From: CBDFGT01 sp965247225
Lineage (GTDB): Bacteria; Pseudomonadota; Alphaproteobacteria; Rhizobiales; Rhizobiaceae
Assembly: GCA_965247225.1 (NCBI GenBank)
Contig: CBDFGT010000039.1
Location: 186,001-250,000, forward strand
Reading direction: 5' to 3'
Length of the DNA stretch: 64,000 nt
Below are positions 17,690 through 27,233 of the stretch, one piece after another. The notes below the pieces were generated by a model. It was not told the DNA's origin and ran no database searches. It saw nothing but the letters and a program-made list of their open reading frames with translations. Position numbers and translations under genes: made by a program. Every line of letters starts with the position of its first letter. Within the stretch, counting starts at the first letter, position 1.

Positions 17690-18976
17690 ATGACATATCA
17701 AAGCCCGGTTTCACCCGGCATTTCCTGGTATGAATCCACGGTTTCCGAACGTCCTGAATATCCGGCGATGGACGGTTCAAGAACATGTTCGGTTGCCATT
17801 GTCGGCGGCGGTTTTACCGGATTGCAGGCGGCTTACAATCTTGCCAGGGGGGGCGTGTCCGTCGTGCTGATTGAGGCACATCGTTTTGGTGATGGCGGGT
17901 CGGGACGCAATGGCGGCCAGCTTGGAACCGGGCAACGCTCCTGGCCGGAGGAAATGGAGGCCGAACTGGGTTTTGAACGGGCCAAGGCCCTGTTTGACAT
18001 GGCAGAAAATGCCAAGGCACATCTCATGGCCTTTGCCGGTGAACACCGGATCGATATGGACTATGTTCAAGGACAGATGAATCTCGCTCACAAGGCCGGT
18101 TACCGGGCTGATTATCAGGCCAGCGCCGAGATTGCCGCAAGCCGGTTCGGCTATCCCCACCTGCAATTCATGGACAGGGATGAAACAGCCGAAAGAGCGG
18201 GTTCCAAACGCTTTTTCTGTGGTATCCGTGATATGGGAACCGGCCATATCCAGCCGATGAAACTGCTGGTGGGTCTGGCCCGTGCAGCAAAGGCTGCAGG
18301 TGCGGAAATCTATGAAAAAACGCCTGCAACCGGTATCAGGACAACCGGCGGGAAGATCCGCATAGAGACAGCGCAGGGTACAATCATTGCCGACAAGGCG
18401 CTTATTGCGTGCAACGCCTATATTGCCGGTCTCGAACCGGTCACATCGGCACATATCATGCCGATTGGCTCGTTTATCGGCGCTACAGAACCGCTCGATG
18501 CCTTTCCGGAAATCCTGCCGGGCATGGAAGCCGTTGCGGATTCGCGATTTGTCGTGCGCTATTTCCGCAAGACCAGGGACAACCGGCTGCTGTTTGGCGG
18601 CCGGGAAATCTATGCGCCGGGCAATTCCGGTGACATGAAAAAGGCTATTCGCCGCCAAATCATCGAAGTCTATCCACAGCTTGCAAAAGTACAGCTTTCC
18701 CATGCCTGGGGCGGTTATGTGGGAATCACATTGCCACGCCATCCCTTCGTGCGCGAGGTGATGCCCGGTGTAACCGCGATTGGCGGCTATTCCGGCCATG
18801 GTGTGATGCTGTCAAACTATTGCGGCAAACTCTACGCCGATGCCATTCTGGGACAAAAGACCGATCTGGACCTGTTCAGATCATTGAAAATACCGCCTTT
18901 CCCCGGTAACGGAAAGTTTCGTGCGCCCCTCCTGTTTCTGGCTTTGTCCTGGTATGCGTTCAGGGACAGGTTTTGA
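17690..18976 (+). CDS. puuB: FAD-dependent oxidoreductase, likely gamma-glutamylputrescine oxidase
   Basis: A 428-residue DAO-family flavoprotein. Seen: VAIVGGGFTGLQAAYNLARG (dinucleotide-binding motif) at about residue 35, the segment FGDGGSGRNGGQLGTGQRSW where FAD is often attached or contacted in PuuB/OrdL-like enzymes, and the C-terminal GGYSGHGVMLSNYCGKLYAD. The enzyme would oxidise a gamma-glutamylated amine to the aldehyde. It starts nine bases after the puuA-like stop, so the two are almost certainly cotranscribed and act in sequence. The exact amine is inferred only from the gene pair. Confidence 0.82.
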   Translation: MTYQSPVSPGISWYESTVSERPEYPAMDGSRTCSVAIVGGGFTGLQAAYNLARGGVSVVLIEAHRFGDGGSGRNGGQLGTGQRSWPEEMEAELGFERAKALFDMAENAKAHLMAFAGEHRIDMDYVQGQMNLAHKAGYRADYQASAEIAASRFGYPHLQFMDRDETAERAGSKRFFCGIRDMGTGHIQPMKLLVGLARAAKAAGAEIYEKTPATGIRTTGGKIRIETAQGTIIADKALIACNAYIAGLEPVTSAHIMPIGSFIGATEPLDAFPEILPGMEAVADSRFVVRYFRKTRDNRLLFGGREIYAPGNSGDMKKAIRRQIIEVYPQLAKVQLSHAWGGYVGITLPRHPFVREVMPGVTAIGGYSGHGVMLSNYCGKLYADAILGQKTDLDLFRSLKIPPFPGNGKFRAPLLFLALSWYAFRDRF

Positions 18977-19072
18977 TATTTATGAAAAGACCATTTTTGC
19001 AATGCTGCACTCTGGTATTTTTAAATCGATTAGATTAAAGAATGCAAACCGGACAAAACGAGAGACAATCCC

Positions 19073-20548
19073 ATGAGCAGCCAGATTATTCCTGTCGAAC
19101 CTTTTGATTATGTCGTTTTTGGCGGAACCGGCGATCTGGCAGAGCGCAAATTGCTGCCCGCCCTTTATCACCGGCAGATCGAAGGTCAGTTTACCGAACC
19201 AACCCGCATTATCGGAGCCTCCCGTGCTGCCATGACGCACGAGGACTATCGCAAATTTGCAGATGCAGCGCTCAGGGAATTCCTGAAAGCCGGAGAGTAT
19301 GAAGAGGGCCAGGTTGCCAAATTCCTGTCGCGGCTGTTTTACATTTCTGTGGACGCCAATTCGGAAAAGGGCTGGGATGAACTGAAATCGCTTCTGGATG
19401 ATGGCAAGGAAAAGGTTCGTGCCTTTTATCTCGCCGTTGCTCCGGCGATTTTCGGCAGCATTTCCGAACGCATCCGCGACCACAAGCTCATTACAAAGCA
19501 CACCCGCATTGTGGTGGAAAAGCCCATTGGCCGTGATCTGGCCTCGGCACAGATCCTCAACGACACGATTGGCAAGGTTTTCCGCGAAGAGCAGATCTAC
19601 CGCATCGACCATTATCTCGGCAAGGAAACCGTGCAGAACCTGATGGCGCTGCGTTTCGCCAATGCGCTTTACGAACCACTGTGGAATTCTGCCCATATTG
19701 ACCACGTGCAGATTACAGTTGCAGAATCGGTCGGGCTTGAAAGCCGGGCCGGCTATTACGACAAGGCCGGTGCACTGCGTGATATGGTTCAGAACCATAT
19801 TCTCCAGCTTCTGTGTCTGGTTGCCATGGAAGTGCCTCCCTCCATGAATGCAGAGGCGGTGCGCGATGAAAAGCTCAAGGTGCTGCGGGCCTTGAAGCCC
19901 ATCAACGACACAAATGTGGAAAAGGTCACCGTTCGCGGACAGTACAAGGCCGGGGCCTCTGCCGGAGGTGCTGTCAAGGGCTATCTGGACGAACTGGAAG
20001 GCGGTGTCTCCAACACGGAAACCTTTGTTGCCATCAAGGCCGAAATCAACAACTGGCGCTGGGCCGGGGTTCCCTTCTATATCCGGACCGGCAAGCGGCT
20101 TGCCGAACGCACATCAGAAATCGTCATTGTTTTCAAGCCTATACCACACTCGATCTTCGATGATGCCGCCGGTCGTATTTCGTCGAACCAACTGGCGATC
20201 CGGTTGCAGCCAAACGAAGGCGTGAAGCAATCGCTGATGATCAAGGATCCGGGTCCGGGCGGCATGCGCCTGCGCAATGTGTCTTTGGACATGAGTTTTG
20301 CCGAAGCCTTTGATGTGCGCAGCCCTGACGCCTATGAACGTCTTCTGCTGGATGTGATCCGGCATAACCAGACCCTGTTCATGCGACGCGACGAAGTGGA
20401 AGCCGCATGGCAATGGTGTGATCCTATCCTGAAAGCATGGGAATCCACCGGCCAGCAGACACAGAGCTATACGGCAGGAACATGGGGTCCAAGCCAGTCG
20501 ATCGCCCTGATTGAACGCGACGGCCGTACATGGAACGAAAATGACTGA
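19073..20548 (+). CDS. zwf: Glucose-6-phosphate 1-dehydrogenase
   Basis: A 491-residue enzyme that oxidises glucose 6-phosphate to 6-phosphogluconolactone with NADP or NAD. Seen: the nucleotide motif VVFGGTGDLAERKLLPALY near the N-terminus, the active-site signature RIDHYLGKETVQNLMALRFAN (shown here as RIDHYLGKE) around residue 178-186, and VEKPIGRDLASA. It is the first gene of zwf-pgl-edd, which together form the upper Entner-Doudoroff route. The stop overlaps the pgl start by eight bases. Confidence 0.96.
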   Translation: MSSQIIPVEPFDYVVFGGTGDLAERKLLPALYHRQIEGQFTEPTRIIGASRAAMTHEDYRKFADAALREFLKAGEYEEGQVAKFLSRLFYISVDANSEKGWDELKSLLDDGKEKVRAFYLAVAPAIFGSISERIRDHKLITKHTRIVVEKPIGRDLASAQILNDTIGKVFREEQIYRIDHYLGKETVQNLMALRFANALYEPLWNSAHIDHVQITVAESVGLESRAGYYDKAGALRDMVQNHILQLLCLVAMEVPPSMNAEAVRDEKLKVLRALKPINDTNVEKVTVRGQYKAGASAGGAVKGYLDELEGGVSNTETFVAIKAEINNWRWAGVPFYIRTGKRLAERTSEIVIVFKPIPHSIFDDAAGRISSNQLAIRLQPNEGVKQSLMIKDPGPGGMRLRNVSLDMSFAEAFDVRSPDAYERLLLDVIRHNQTLFMRRDEVEAAWQWCDPILKAWESTGQQTQSYTAGTWGPSQSIALIERDGRTWNEND

Positions 20549-21257
20549 GGCCACGGATATGACGTCGACACTGCATTCGTTCAACAATGGCTCAGATCTT
20601 GCTGCTGCCCTGGCCCAAAAAGTGGCAGACATGCTGGCTGGTGCCATTGATGAACGGGGGACCGCGAGTCTGGCCGTTTCCGGTGGATCGACGCCGAAGG
20701 CGTTTTTCAAGGCCCTGTCTGCCCATGACATCGACTGGCCGAAAGTGACGATAACGCTTGTTGACGAACGGTTCGTGCCTGCCGACAATCCACGGTCAAA
20801 CCATTTGCTTGTGGCTGCCAACCTGCTGCAGGACAAGGCGGCGGCGGCGACCTTTGTGCCACTTTATCAGGACGCACTGACCGCTGAAGATTCGGCAAGG
20901 ATTGCGACCGGGCGGCTTGCCTCCATCAGTTCACCGTTTGATGTCGCCATTCTTGGTATGGGAAATGACGGGCATACCGCATCGTTCTTTCCGGGTGGAA
21001 ATCATCTGGCAGAGGCGCTTGATGCAAGCCGCCCGCGCGGCGTTTTGACCATGGAAGCTGAAGGTGCCGGCGAGCCGAGACTGACTTTTTCGTTTTCCAG
21101 CCTTCAAGATGCCCGTTTTCTGGTGCTACACATTGAAACGGATACAAAGCGTGCGGTTCTGGCGAAGGCGGAAGGTGACGGTCCCGATTTCGAGATGCCG
21201 ATCCGGGCCATTCTGCGACATGCATCTTCGCCGGTACAAATCTACTGGGCACCCTGA
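20541..21257 (+). CDS. pgl: 6-phosphogluconolactonase
   Basis: A protein of about 238 residues that hydrolyses 6-phosphogluconolactone to 6-phosphogluconate. Seen: SLAVSGGSTPKAFFKALS (sugar-phosphate binding), VTITLVDERFVPADNPRSN, and ILGMGNDGHTASFFPG, the family signature containing the catalytic histidine. The ATG at 20541 lies inside the end of zwf; an in-frame ATG at 20559 would be after the zwf stop and is also possible. Gene order zwf-pgl-edd indicates a single operon. Confidence 0.93.
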   Translation: MTEATDMTSTLHSFNNGSDLAAALAQKVADMLAGAIDERGTASLAVSGGSTPKAFFKALSAHDIDWPKVTITLVDERFVPADNPRSNHLLVAANLLQDKAAAATFVPLYQDALTAEDSARIATGRLASISSPFDVAILGMGNDGHTASFFPGGNHLAEALDASRPRGVLTMEAEGAGEPRLTFSFSSLQDARFLVLHIETDTKRAVLAKAEGDGPDFEMPIRAILRHASSPVQIYWAP

Positions 21258-21345
21258 GCCGTTTCAGGCTGCCTGATACTTCAAGACGCGCCTGATGCGC
21301 GTCTCTGCAATGCCTATACACTCCAGAGACAAGACAGGAAATCCT

Positions 21346-23163
21346 ATGTCCGCAGATTCCCGTATTGCCAATATCACCGCCCGCATTGTTGAGCGCTCGA
21401 AGCCGTTTCGTGAACCCTATCTCGCGCGGGTGCGCGGTGCCGCGCACAATGGACCACACCGTACCGCCCTTGCCTGCGGAAATCTGGCGCATGGCTTTGC
21501 CGTCTGTTCCCCTTCCGAAAAGATCGCGCTGGCCGGAGATCAGGTTCTCAATCTGGGGATCATCACGGCCTACAATGACATGCTTTCAGCCCATCAACCG
21601 TTTGAAACCTATCCTGCCCTGATCCGTGAGGCCGCGCGTGAGGCCGGCGGTGTGGCCCAGGTTGCAGGCGGCGTGCCTGCCATGTGTGACGGGGTTACAC
21701 AGGGTCAGCCGGGTATGGAGCTGTCGCTGTTTTCCCGCGACCTGATTGCCATGTCGGCCGCTGTCGGCCTGTCGCACAATATGTTTGACAGTTCGGTCTA
21801 TCTCGGCGTCTGTGACAAGATCGTTCCCGGCCTTGCGATTGCCGCGCTGACCTTCGGGCATTTGCCTGCCATTTTCATTCCGGCGGGCCCGATGACCAGC
21901 GGTCTGCCGAACAATGAAAAAGCGCGCATCCGCCAGCTGTATACTGAAGGGAAAATCGGTCGTGCAGAGCTTTTGGATGCAGAATCGAAATCCTATCATG
22001 GCCCCGGCACGTGCACATTTTACGGCACCGCCAATTCCAACCAGATGCTGATGGAAATCATGGGTTTCCACATGCCCGGTTCGTCTTTCATCAATCCGGG
22101 TACACCGCTGCGCGAAGCCCTGACAAGGGAAGCCACCAAACGTGCGCTGGCCATTACCGCACAGGGCAATGAATTCACCCCTGCCGGTGAAATGATTGAC
22201 GAGCGTTCCATCGTCAATGGTGTTGTCGGTCTGCATGCAACCGGTGGATCGACCAACCACACCATGCACTTGCTCGCGATTGCGCGGGCAGCCGGGATCC
22301 TTTTGACATGGCAGGATATTTCAGAGCTATCGGATATTGTTCCGCTGCTCGCGCGTGTCTATCCCAACGGATCTGCTGATGTAAACCACTTCCATGCCGC
22401 CGGAGGCATGGGCTTCCTGATCAAGGAACTGCTGAAGAAGGGCTATCTGCATGATGACGTGCGCACCGTCTTTGGCCAGGGTCTTGCCGCCTATTCCATT
22501 GATGCCAAACTGGGCGAGACAGGCACTGTTGTGCGGGTTCCGGCCCTTGATGTCAGCGCCGACCCGAAGGTTCTTTCCACTGTCGAGGCACCTTTTCAGG
22601 ACAATGGTGGCCTGAAAATGCTGACCGGCAATCTTGGCAAGTCCGTGATCAAGATTTCTGCGGTCAAGGACGACCGCAAGATCATCGAGGCCCCGGCTGT
22701 GATCTTCCACAGCCAGCACGATATTCAGGCGGCCTTCAAGGACGGTAAACTTAACCGGGATTTTATTGCTGTGGTGCGTTTTCAGGGACCAAAAGCCAAC
22801 GGAATGCCGGAACTGCACAAGCTGACCCCGCCTCTGGGTGTTTTGCAGGATCGTGGCTTCAAGGTAGCGCTCGTAACAGACGGACGGATGTCCGGCGCAT
22901 CCGGCAAGGTTCCGGCCGCCATTCATCTGACGCCGGAAGCTTTTGAAGGCGGACCGATTGCCCGTATTCAGGAAGGCGACATGATCCGTCTGGATGCGGT
23001 AGCCGGTACACTGGAGGTTCTGGTTGATGCGACCGAATTTTCCAATCGTAAACCGGCATCGGCAGATCTGTCAGAGAACGAATTTGGCATGGGCCGCGAA
23101 CTTTTTGCGCCCTTCCGCCGCAATGCCGGTCCAGCGGACGAAGGGGCCAGCGTCCTGTATTGA
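21346..23163 (+). CDS. edd: Phosphogluconate dehydratase
   Basis: A 605-residue member of the IlvD/Edd family that converts 6-phosphogluconate to 2-keto-3-deoxy-6-phosphogluconate. Seen: NDMLSAHQPFETYP, GGVPAMCDGVTQGQPGMELS with the cysteine that helps hold the iron-sulfur cluster, GPGTCTFYGTANSNQML with a second cluster cysteine, and the C-terminal LVTDGRMSGASGKVPAAIHL signature. The chosen start (MSADSRIANI) is preceded by ACAGGAAA; an in-frame ATG 17 codons upstream adds residues without family character. The aldolase gene eda is not in this window. Confidence 0.96.
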   Translation: MSADSRIANITARIVERSKPFREPYLARVRGAAHNGPHRTALACGNLAHGFAVCSPSEKIALAGDQVLNLGIITAYNDMLSAHQPFETYPALIREAAREAGGVAQVAGGVPAMCDGVTQGQPGMELSLFSRDLIAMSAAVGLSHNMFDSSVYLGVCDKIVPGLAIAALTFGHLPAIFIPAGPMTSGLPNNEKARIRQLYTEGKIGRAELLDAESKSYHGPGTCTFYGTANSNQMLMEIMGFHMPGSSFINPGTPLREALTREATKRALAITAQGNEFTPAGEMIDERSIVNGVVGLHATGGSTNHTMHLLAIARAAGILLTWQDISELSDIVPLLARVYPNGSADVNHFHAAGGMGFLIKELLKKGYLHDDVRTVFGQGLAAYSIDAKLGETGTVVRVPALDVSADPKVLSTVEAPFQDNGGLKMLTGNLGKSVIKISAVKDDRKIIEAPAVIFHSQHDIQAAFKDGKLNRDFIAVVRFQGPKANGMPELHKLTPPLGVLQDRGFKVALVTDGRMSGASGKVPAAIHLTPEAFEGGPIARIQEGDMIRLDAVAGTLEVLVDATEFSNRKPASADLSENEFGMGRELFAPFRRNAGPADEGASVLY

Positions 23164-23188
23164 CGGCTCCATTCCGGTGGTTGAATAA

Positions 23189-23206
23189 CCCTTTCTTTTG
23201 AAAGGG
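23189..23206 (+). terminator. Short hairpin after edd
   Basis: CCCTTTC and GAAAGGG form a perfect seven-base stem with a TTTT loop, 26 bases after the edd stop. There is no T-run after it, so it could be a weak terminator, a processing site or a boundary before the LacI-type gene. Confidence 0.4.
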
Positions 23207-23279
23207 CGGACTGATAAATCATGTCCCTGCAATGTGGCGCAGAGGAGGTTTTGTGCTGCCTTGATCTGAATTCGGGGGC

Positions 23280-24311
23280 ATGTTTACCGTGAATTTGAAA
23301 GAATTATCCAATCTGCTTGGCCTTTCCCAGACGACGGTGAGCCGGGCACTCAACGGCTATCCTGAGGTTTCCGAGGAAACACGAAAGCGGGTTTTGCTGG
23401 CTGTAAAGGAAACGGGTTACCGGGCCAACCGGGCCGCACAGCAACTGGCAACCGGCAAGGCACGCTCTATCGGACTGGTGACGCCAACAGGCATGGACGT
23501 GGATTCCGATGTGCATTTCGGAGCATTTTTCACAGGGCTTATCCGAGAGGTCAAGCGCCACGATTTTCATCTCGTGATCGTTCCCAGTGATCCGGATGAT
23601 GAAATTGCAACACTGCAGCGTCTTTCTGAAAGTGGCAATGTTGATGCTATTTTTCTGTCCAATGTGCGCAAAGATGATCAGCGCATTGAAAGATTGAAAA
23701 CGTTTTCCATTCCGTTTCTCGTGCATGGCCGCCTGCTGTCGGATCATCATGATTACCCCTATCTGGATGTCGACAACACACGGGCATTTTATGATGCCAC
23801 GCAATTTCTGCTGAACCTGGGGCATGAGCGCTTTGGCCTTTTGAACGGTCTGGAATATATGACCTTTGCCGCAAGACGGAAGAAAGGCGTTTTGCGGGCG
23901 CTCGGCGAGAATGGGCTGAAACTGCCTGCCGAAAACATGCATCACAGCCAGATGACCGATTCAGAAGGCTTTCAAACCATGAAACGTTTGCTGGCGCTGC
24001 CAAAACCGCCAACGGCCATTCTTTGCGGCAGTACGGTGCTGGCGCTGGGTGCCGTGCGTGCGCTCAATCAGGCCGGCCTGAAGATCGGCGAGGACATTTC
24101 CATTATCGCCCACGATGATGTGCTGCCCATGCTCAAACCTGAAAACTTCAGCGTACCGTTGACAACAACACGATCCTCCCTGGCTGAAGCCGGATCACGG
24201 ATTGCCCGTCGCCTGATTGCCAAGGTTCAAAAACTGGAAGAATTGCCGGAGCAGGAATTGTGGCCCGCAGAACTGACCGTTCGCGCCTCAACTGGTCCCG
24301 CCCCGCGATAA
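23280..24311 (+). CDS. LacI-family transcriptional regulator
   Basis: A 343-residue repressor-type protein. Seen: N-terminal helix-turn-helix LKELSNLLGLSQTTVSRALN (residues 7-26) and hinge segment YRANRAAQQLATGKARSIGL, followed by a periplasmic-binding-protein-like sensor domain ending in the dimer region near LTTTRSSLAEAGSRIARRLI. The effector is unknown. It lies 116 bases after edd on the same strand, so it may regulate zwf-pgl-edd or a sugar uptake operon elsewhere; neither is shown by the sequence. The gene is intact and of normal length. Confidence 0.9.
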   Translation: MFTVNLKELSNLLGLSQTTVSRALNGYPEVSEETRKRVLLAVKETGYRANRAAQQLATGKARSIGLVTPTGMDVDSDVHFGAFFTGLIREVKRHDFHLVIVPSDPDDEIATLQRLSESGNVDAIFLSNVRKDDQRIERLKTFSIPFLVHGRLLSDHHDYPYLDVDNTRAFYDATQFLLNLGHERFGLLNGLEYMTFAARRKKGVLRALGENGLKLPAENMHHSQMTDSEGFQTMKRLLALPKPPTAILCGSTVLALGAVRALNQAGLKIGEDISIIAHDDVLPMLKPENFSVPLTTTRSSLAEAGSRIARRLIAKVQKLEELPEQELWPAELTVRASTGPAPR

Positions 24312-24323
24312 TTCTTTGTTTTT

Positions 24324-24370
24324 ACGCATGTCTTGATCGCAAAACCGCTGCTTGCACTTGCGCGACATGC
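24324..24370. repeat. Palindromic intergenic repeat, copy 1
   Basis: GCATGTC at 24326 pairs with GACATGC at 24364-24370, flanking a core that contains CGCAAAACCGCTGC and TTGCGCGACATGC. A second copy with near-identical core lies at 51005-51053. Both sit directly after the stop codon of a - strand gene. The core resembles a dispersed repeat I know from Rhizobium and Agrobacterium intergenic regions. This copy separates the convergent LacI-family gene and folD and may act as a boundary. Confidence 0.75.
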
Positions 24371-24371
24371 T

Positions 24372-25271
24372 TCAGAATGTCGGCGGGGTTTTGCCCTCGG
24401 CGCGATAGGCGGCAATGACCGTATTGGCCATAAGCATGGCAATGGTCATCGGGCCGACGCCGCCAGGAACAGGGGTAATGGCACCGGCAACAGGTGCGCA
24501 GGCATTATAATCCACATCGCCTACAAGGCGGGTTTTGCCCTCGCCTTTTTCCGGTGCTGCAATACGGTTGATACCGACATCAATCACCGTTGCACCCTGC
24601 TTGATCCAGTCGGCCTTCACCATTTGCGCACGGCCGACAGCTGCGACCAGAATGTCGGCGCCGCGGCAGACCGATGCCAGATCTTTTGTGCGTGAATGTG
24701 CTGTTGTTACAGTGGCATTGGCCGCGAGCAACAATGTTGCCATAGGCTTGCCAAACAGGTTGGACCTGCCAATGACCACAGCATTCAGCCCGGAGAGATT
24801 GTCGCCGTGGATACGCCTGACCAGAACCATGGAACCGGCGGGTGTGCAGGACACGAGGCCGCCTTCCATATCCCCTGTTGCCAGTTTCCCCGCATTGACC
24901 ACATGCAGGCCGTCAACATCCTTTTCGGGAAGGATGGACTGGATGACCGGTTCAGATTTCAAATGTTTTGGAAGCGGAAGCTGCACGAGAATGCCATGGA
25001 TCGATGGATCCTTGTTCAATGTCGCAACCAGGGCTGCAAGCTGCTCCTGTGTGGTTTCTTCCGGCAAAGTGTGCTGGACAGAGGTAAAACCGCATTCGTT
25101 GGCCATTTTGCTTTTTGACGACACATAGGCATGGCTTGCCGGATCGTCGCCGACGATGATGACGGCGAGACCGGGTCTTGTTGCCGTATCGGATACGAGC
25201 TGGTGTGCTGCTGTCTTCACCGCATCAATTACGGTTGCGGCGACATGCTTGCCGTCAATGATTATCGTCAC
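24372..25271 (-). CDS. folD: Bifunctional methylenetetrahydrofolate dehydrogenase/cyclohydrolase
   Basis: A 299-residue FolD, which interconverts 5,10-methylene-, 5,10-methenyl- and 10-formyl-tetrahydrofolate. Seen: VGDDPASHAYVSSKSKMANE with the catalytic YxxxK pattern (Tyr and Lys of the active site), the signature GILVQLPLPKHL, PEKDVDGLHVVNAGKL, and the NADP-binding segment VVIGRSNLFGKPMATLLL. It uses a GTG start. It faces away from the upstream polysaccharide genes by about 115 bases, a stretch that contains a small GCCACTT/AAGTGGC inverted repeat but no clear terminator. Confidence 0.96.
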   Translation of the reverse strand: MTIIIDGKHVAATVIDAVKTAAHQLVSDTATRPGLAVIIVGDDPASHAYVSSKSKMANECGFTSVQHTLPEETTQEQLAALVATLNKDPSIHGILVQLPLPKHLKSEPVIQSILPEKDVDGLHVVNAGKLATGDMEGGLVSCTPAGSMVLVRRIHGDNLSGLNAVVIGRSNLFGKPMATLLLAANATVTTAHSRTKDLASVCRGADILVAAVGRAQMVKADWIKQGATVIDVGINRIAAPEKGEGKTRLVGDVDYNACAPVAGAITPVPGGVGPMTIAMLMANTVIAAYRAEGKTPPTF

Positions 25272-25385
25272 GCTTCAACTCCCAAACAGTTCAGACATTG
25301 CCTTATACCCAGTTTAGCCACTTTGAAGTGGCTTGCAAACGTTCCGGAATGTCATGCATTGGCCATTTCTGCCGAAACTGGTCCG

Positions 25386-27233
25386 TTATGCCTGTTTTCT
25401 GCCATATATTTCAACGCGCTGCTTTATGGACCGCATTGCATGACGCACATCATCAAGGGTAAGGTCGCTTGAATCGTCAGCAGGCCGCCTCGCTGACTTC
25501 AAAGGTTGGTCCGCCCTTGCATTTGCGTTGCCGGCAATCAGGACTGCATGTGCATTGCGACAGGTTGAGGGAAGATTTCTCGTGTTCATGTCGTTTTGAA
25601 AATCACGCTCCAAAGACTGGAGCTGTTCATGCAGAGAGGAGAGACGACGTACCATATCTTCAAGAGATGCCTGCTCTTCCTCCACATCCGGGCCCTGCAG
25701 CAGGCTGACAGGTGCAGACTGCGGCGGCTTGCCGGGCGCAGAAGCAGGCTTTGGCGGGATGGATGCCAAGCTTAACTCCGCCAGAACCAGATCGTCCAGA
25801 TCTTCCTGGATTGTGTTGCCGAGTGTTGCGGGCAAGGGATGGCCCTCATTGAACGGCAGACCAAAACCCTGTTCGCGCCGGGTGACATAAGGCCGGAGGG
25901 TCCGGACAAGCCCCAGGATGACCATGCCGACAAGACCACCAAAACCGGCAGGCAAAAGCATATCAGCCAAAGGCGCCGCGAGAGGCTGCACAGCAGGTAC
26001 AGCCCTGGAAACTGTGCGAATGAACTGCGTGTTTTCAGCCTGCGGTGATGGCTCCAGCAAAGCCGCAGCATAAGCACTGCGCGCCTCTTCCACCGCTTTT
26101 TGCAAGAGGGGCAGTTGATCGCCGGCGGCAGGTTGTACAGGTTCGGCTTGTTCTGCTGCCTGTCTGGTGACCAGCTTTTCAGCGGCGGTCAAATCATCAA
26201 GGCCCTTTTTTACGGATTTTGCAATCCGTGTCACTTCATTGCCAATGGATGCCTTAATGTCGTCGGCCCGCTTGGTTGCTGCCAGAAAATCCGGGTGGCG
26301 CGGCCCCAGCTTCAGGGACATTTGCGAAAGGTCAAGCTTTACGAGGCTGTAATCCTGCAACAGCGTATCAAGCCGGGCCGATGCAAGTTCAGCCGGGAAC
26401 TGGCCTGCCAGCGCAGATGCTGCTGTTGCCTTGTTCAGGAGATCGCCCTTGTGCCTCGCGTCTTCAAGCCGGCTCCGGATGTCGCTGACTTCATTTTGCA
26501 AACTGGTATCCGGCTGGGCCACAGGGTTTGCCCTCTGATAGTCCAGAAGCGCCGCTTCGGTCTGTTTGACTTTTGCTTCCAGTGTTTCAACAGAGGTGTG
26601 GCTTTCACTCTGACCAACCGTGTTCATCGCTTTGAGATGCTCAACAATCGTGTTCGCAATCTCTGCGGATGCCCGGGCATTCAGCGACCTGACCGCAATC
26701 GTCATGACAGACGTCTGAACATCAGGTTCGATTGAGATCAGGTTACGAAGCTTTGCTGCATCCTTGCCTTGCGGGCTGTACACATCACCCCTTCCATCAT
26801 CTGCAGCAAAAGAACCAGTGAATGCATTTGCCTCCGGGGTAATCCTGTCCAGCGACTGTTGCAGATCGAGATCCTGAACGACGCTTTCGAGCAATTTTTG
26901 TCCGTTCACTGCAGACGCTGCATATGACAATGCCTTGCTGGCAGCATCAGCCGACGATGCGCCTTGCAGTCCGGTAACATCGTGACTGGCATCAACATAG
27001 ATAACAGCCCTGGATTCGTAAACGGATTCCCGATCCTGTATAAAAACCACCGGAAATGCGGTGCACAACGCGATCAGCATCGCTGAAAATATACCGGATA
27101 ATACGTTGCCAGCGCGGCGTTCGCCCGGTTTCATACCATTCTCAAGCGCTACGCCAGGTCTTGCGGTTAACCCAAAATCGCTTGCCTGAATCCGGTGTGT
27201 GTCCAAGTTTATGTTCTGGTGTTTATGGCGCAT
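25386..27233 (-). CDS. Wzz/GumC-type polysaccharide chain-length or export protein
   Basis: A protein of about 615 residues. Seen: an N-terminal membrane segment (VLSGIFSAMLIALCTAFPVV), a long periplasmic-type region with coiled-coil stretches such as VKQTEAALLDYQRANPVAQ, a second membrane segment near ADMLLPAGFGGLVGMVILGL, and a cytoplasmic tail of about 170 residues with another short coil. This is the topology of polysaccharide co-polymerases. No tyrosine-kinase P-loop is present in the tail. The ATG at 27233 is preceded by AAAAGGA and is preferred over the GTG at 27248. It lies 116 bases downstream of the glycosyltransferase gene on the same strand. Confidence 0.75.
   Translation of the reverse strand: MRHKHQNINLDTHRIQASDFGLTARPGVALENGMKPGERRAGNVLSGIFSAMLIALCTAFPVVFIQDRESVYESRAVIYVDASHDVTGLQGASSADAASKALSYAASAVNGQKLLESVVQDLDLQQSLDRITPEANAFTGSFAADDGRGDVYSPQGKDAAKLRNLISIEPDVQTSVMTIAVRSLNARASAEIANTIVEHLKAMNTVGQSESHTSVETLEAKVKQTEAALLDYQRANPVAQPDTSLQNEVSDIRSRLEDARHKGDLLNKATAASALAGQFPAELASARLDTLLQDYSLVKLDLSQMSLKLGPRHPDFLAATKRADDIKASIGNEVTRIAKSVKKGLDDLTAAEKLVTRQAAEQAEPVQPAAGDQLPLLQKAVEEARSAYAAALLEPSPQAENTQFIRTVSRAVPAVQPLAAPLADMLLPAGFGGLVGMVILGLVRTLRPYVTRREQGFGLPFNEGHPLPATLGNTIQEDLDDLVLAELSLASIPPKPASAPGKPPQSAPVSLLQGPDVEEEQASLEDMVRRLSSLHEQLQSLERDFQNDMNTRNLPSTCRNAHAVLIAGNANARADQPLKSARRPADDSSDLTLDDVRHAMRSIKQRVEIYGRKQA

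Noticed and set aside
25305..25345. GCCACTT/AAGTGGC inverted repeat before folD
   Set aside because: The seven-base arms have a two-base gap and no T-run follows, so it is too weak to call a terminator or operator.
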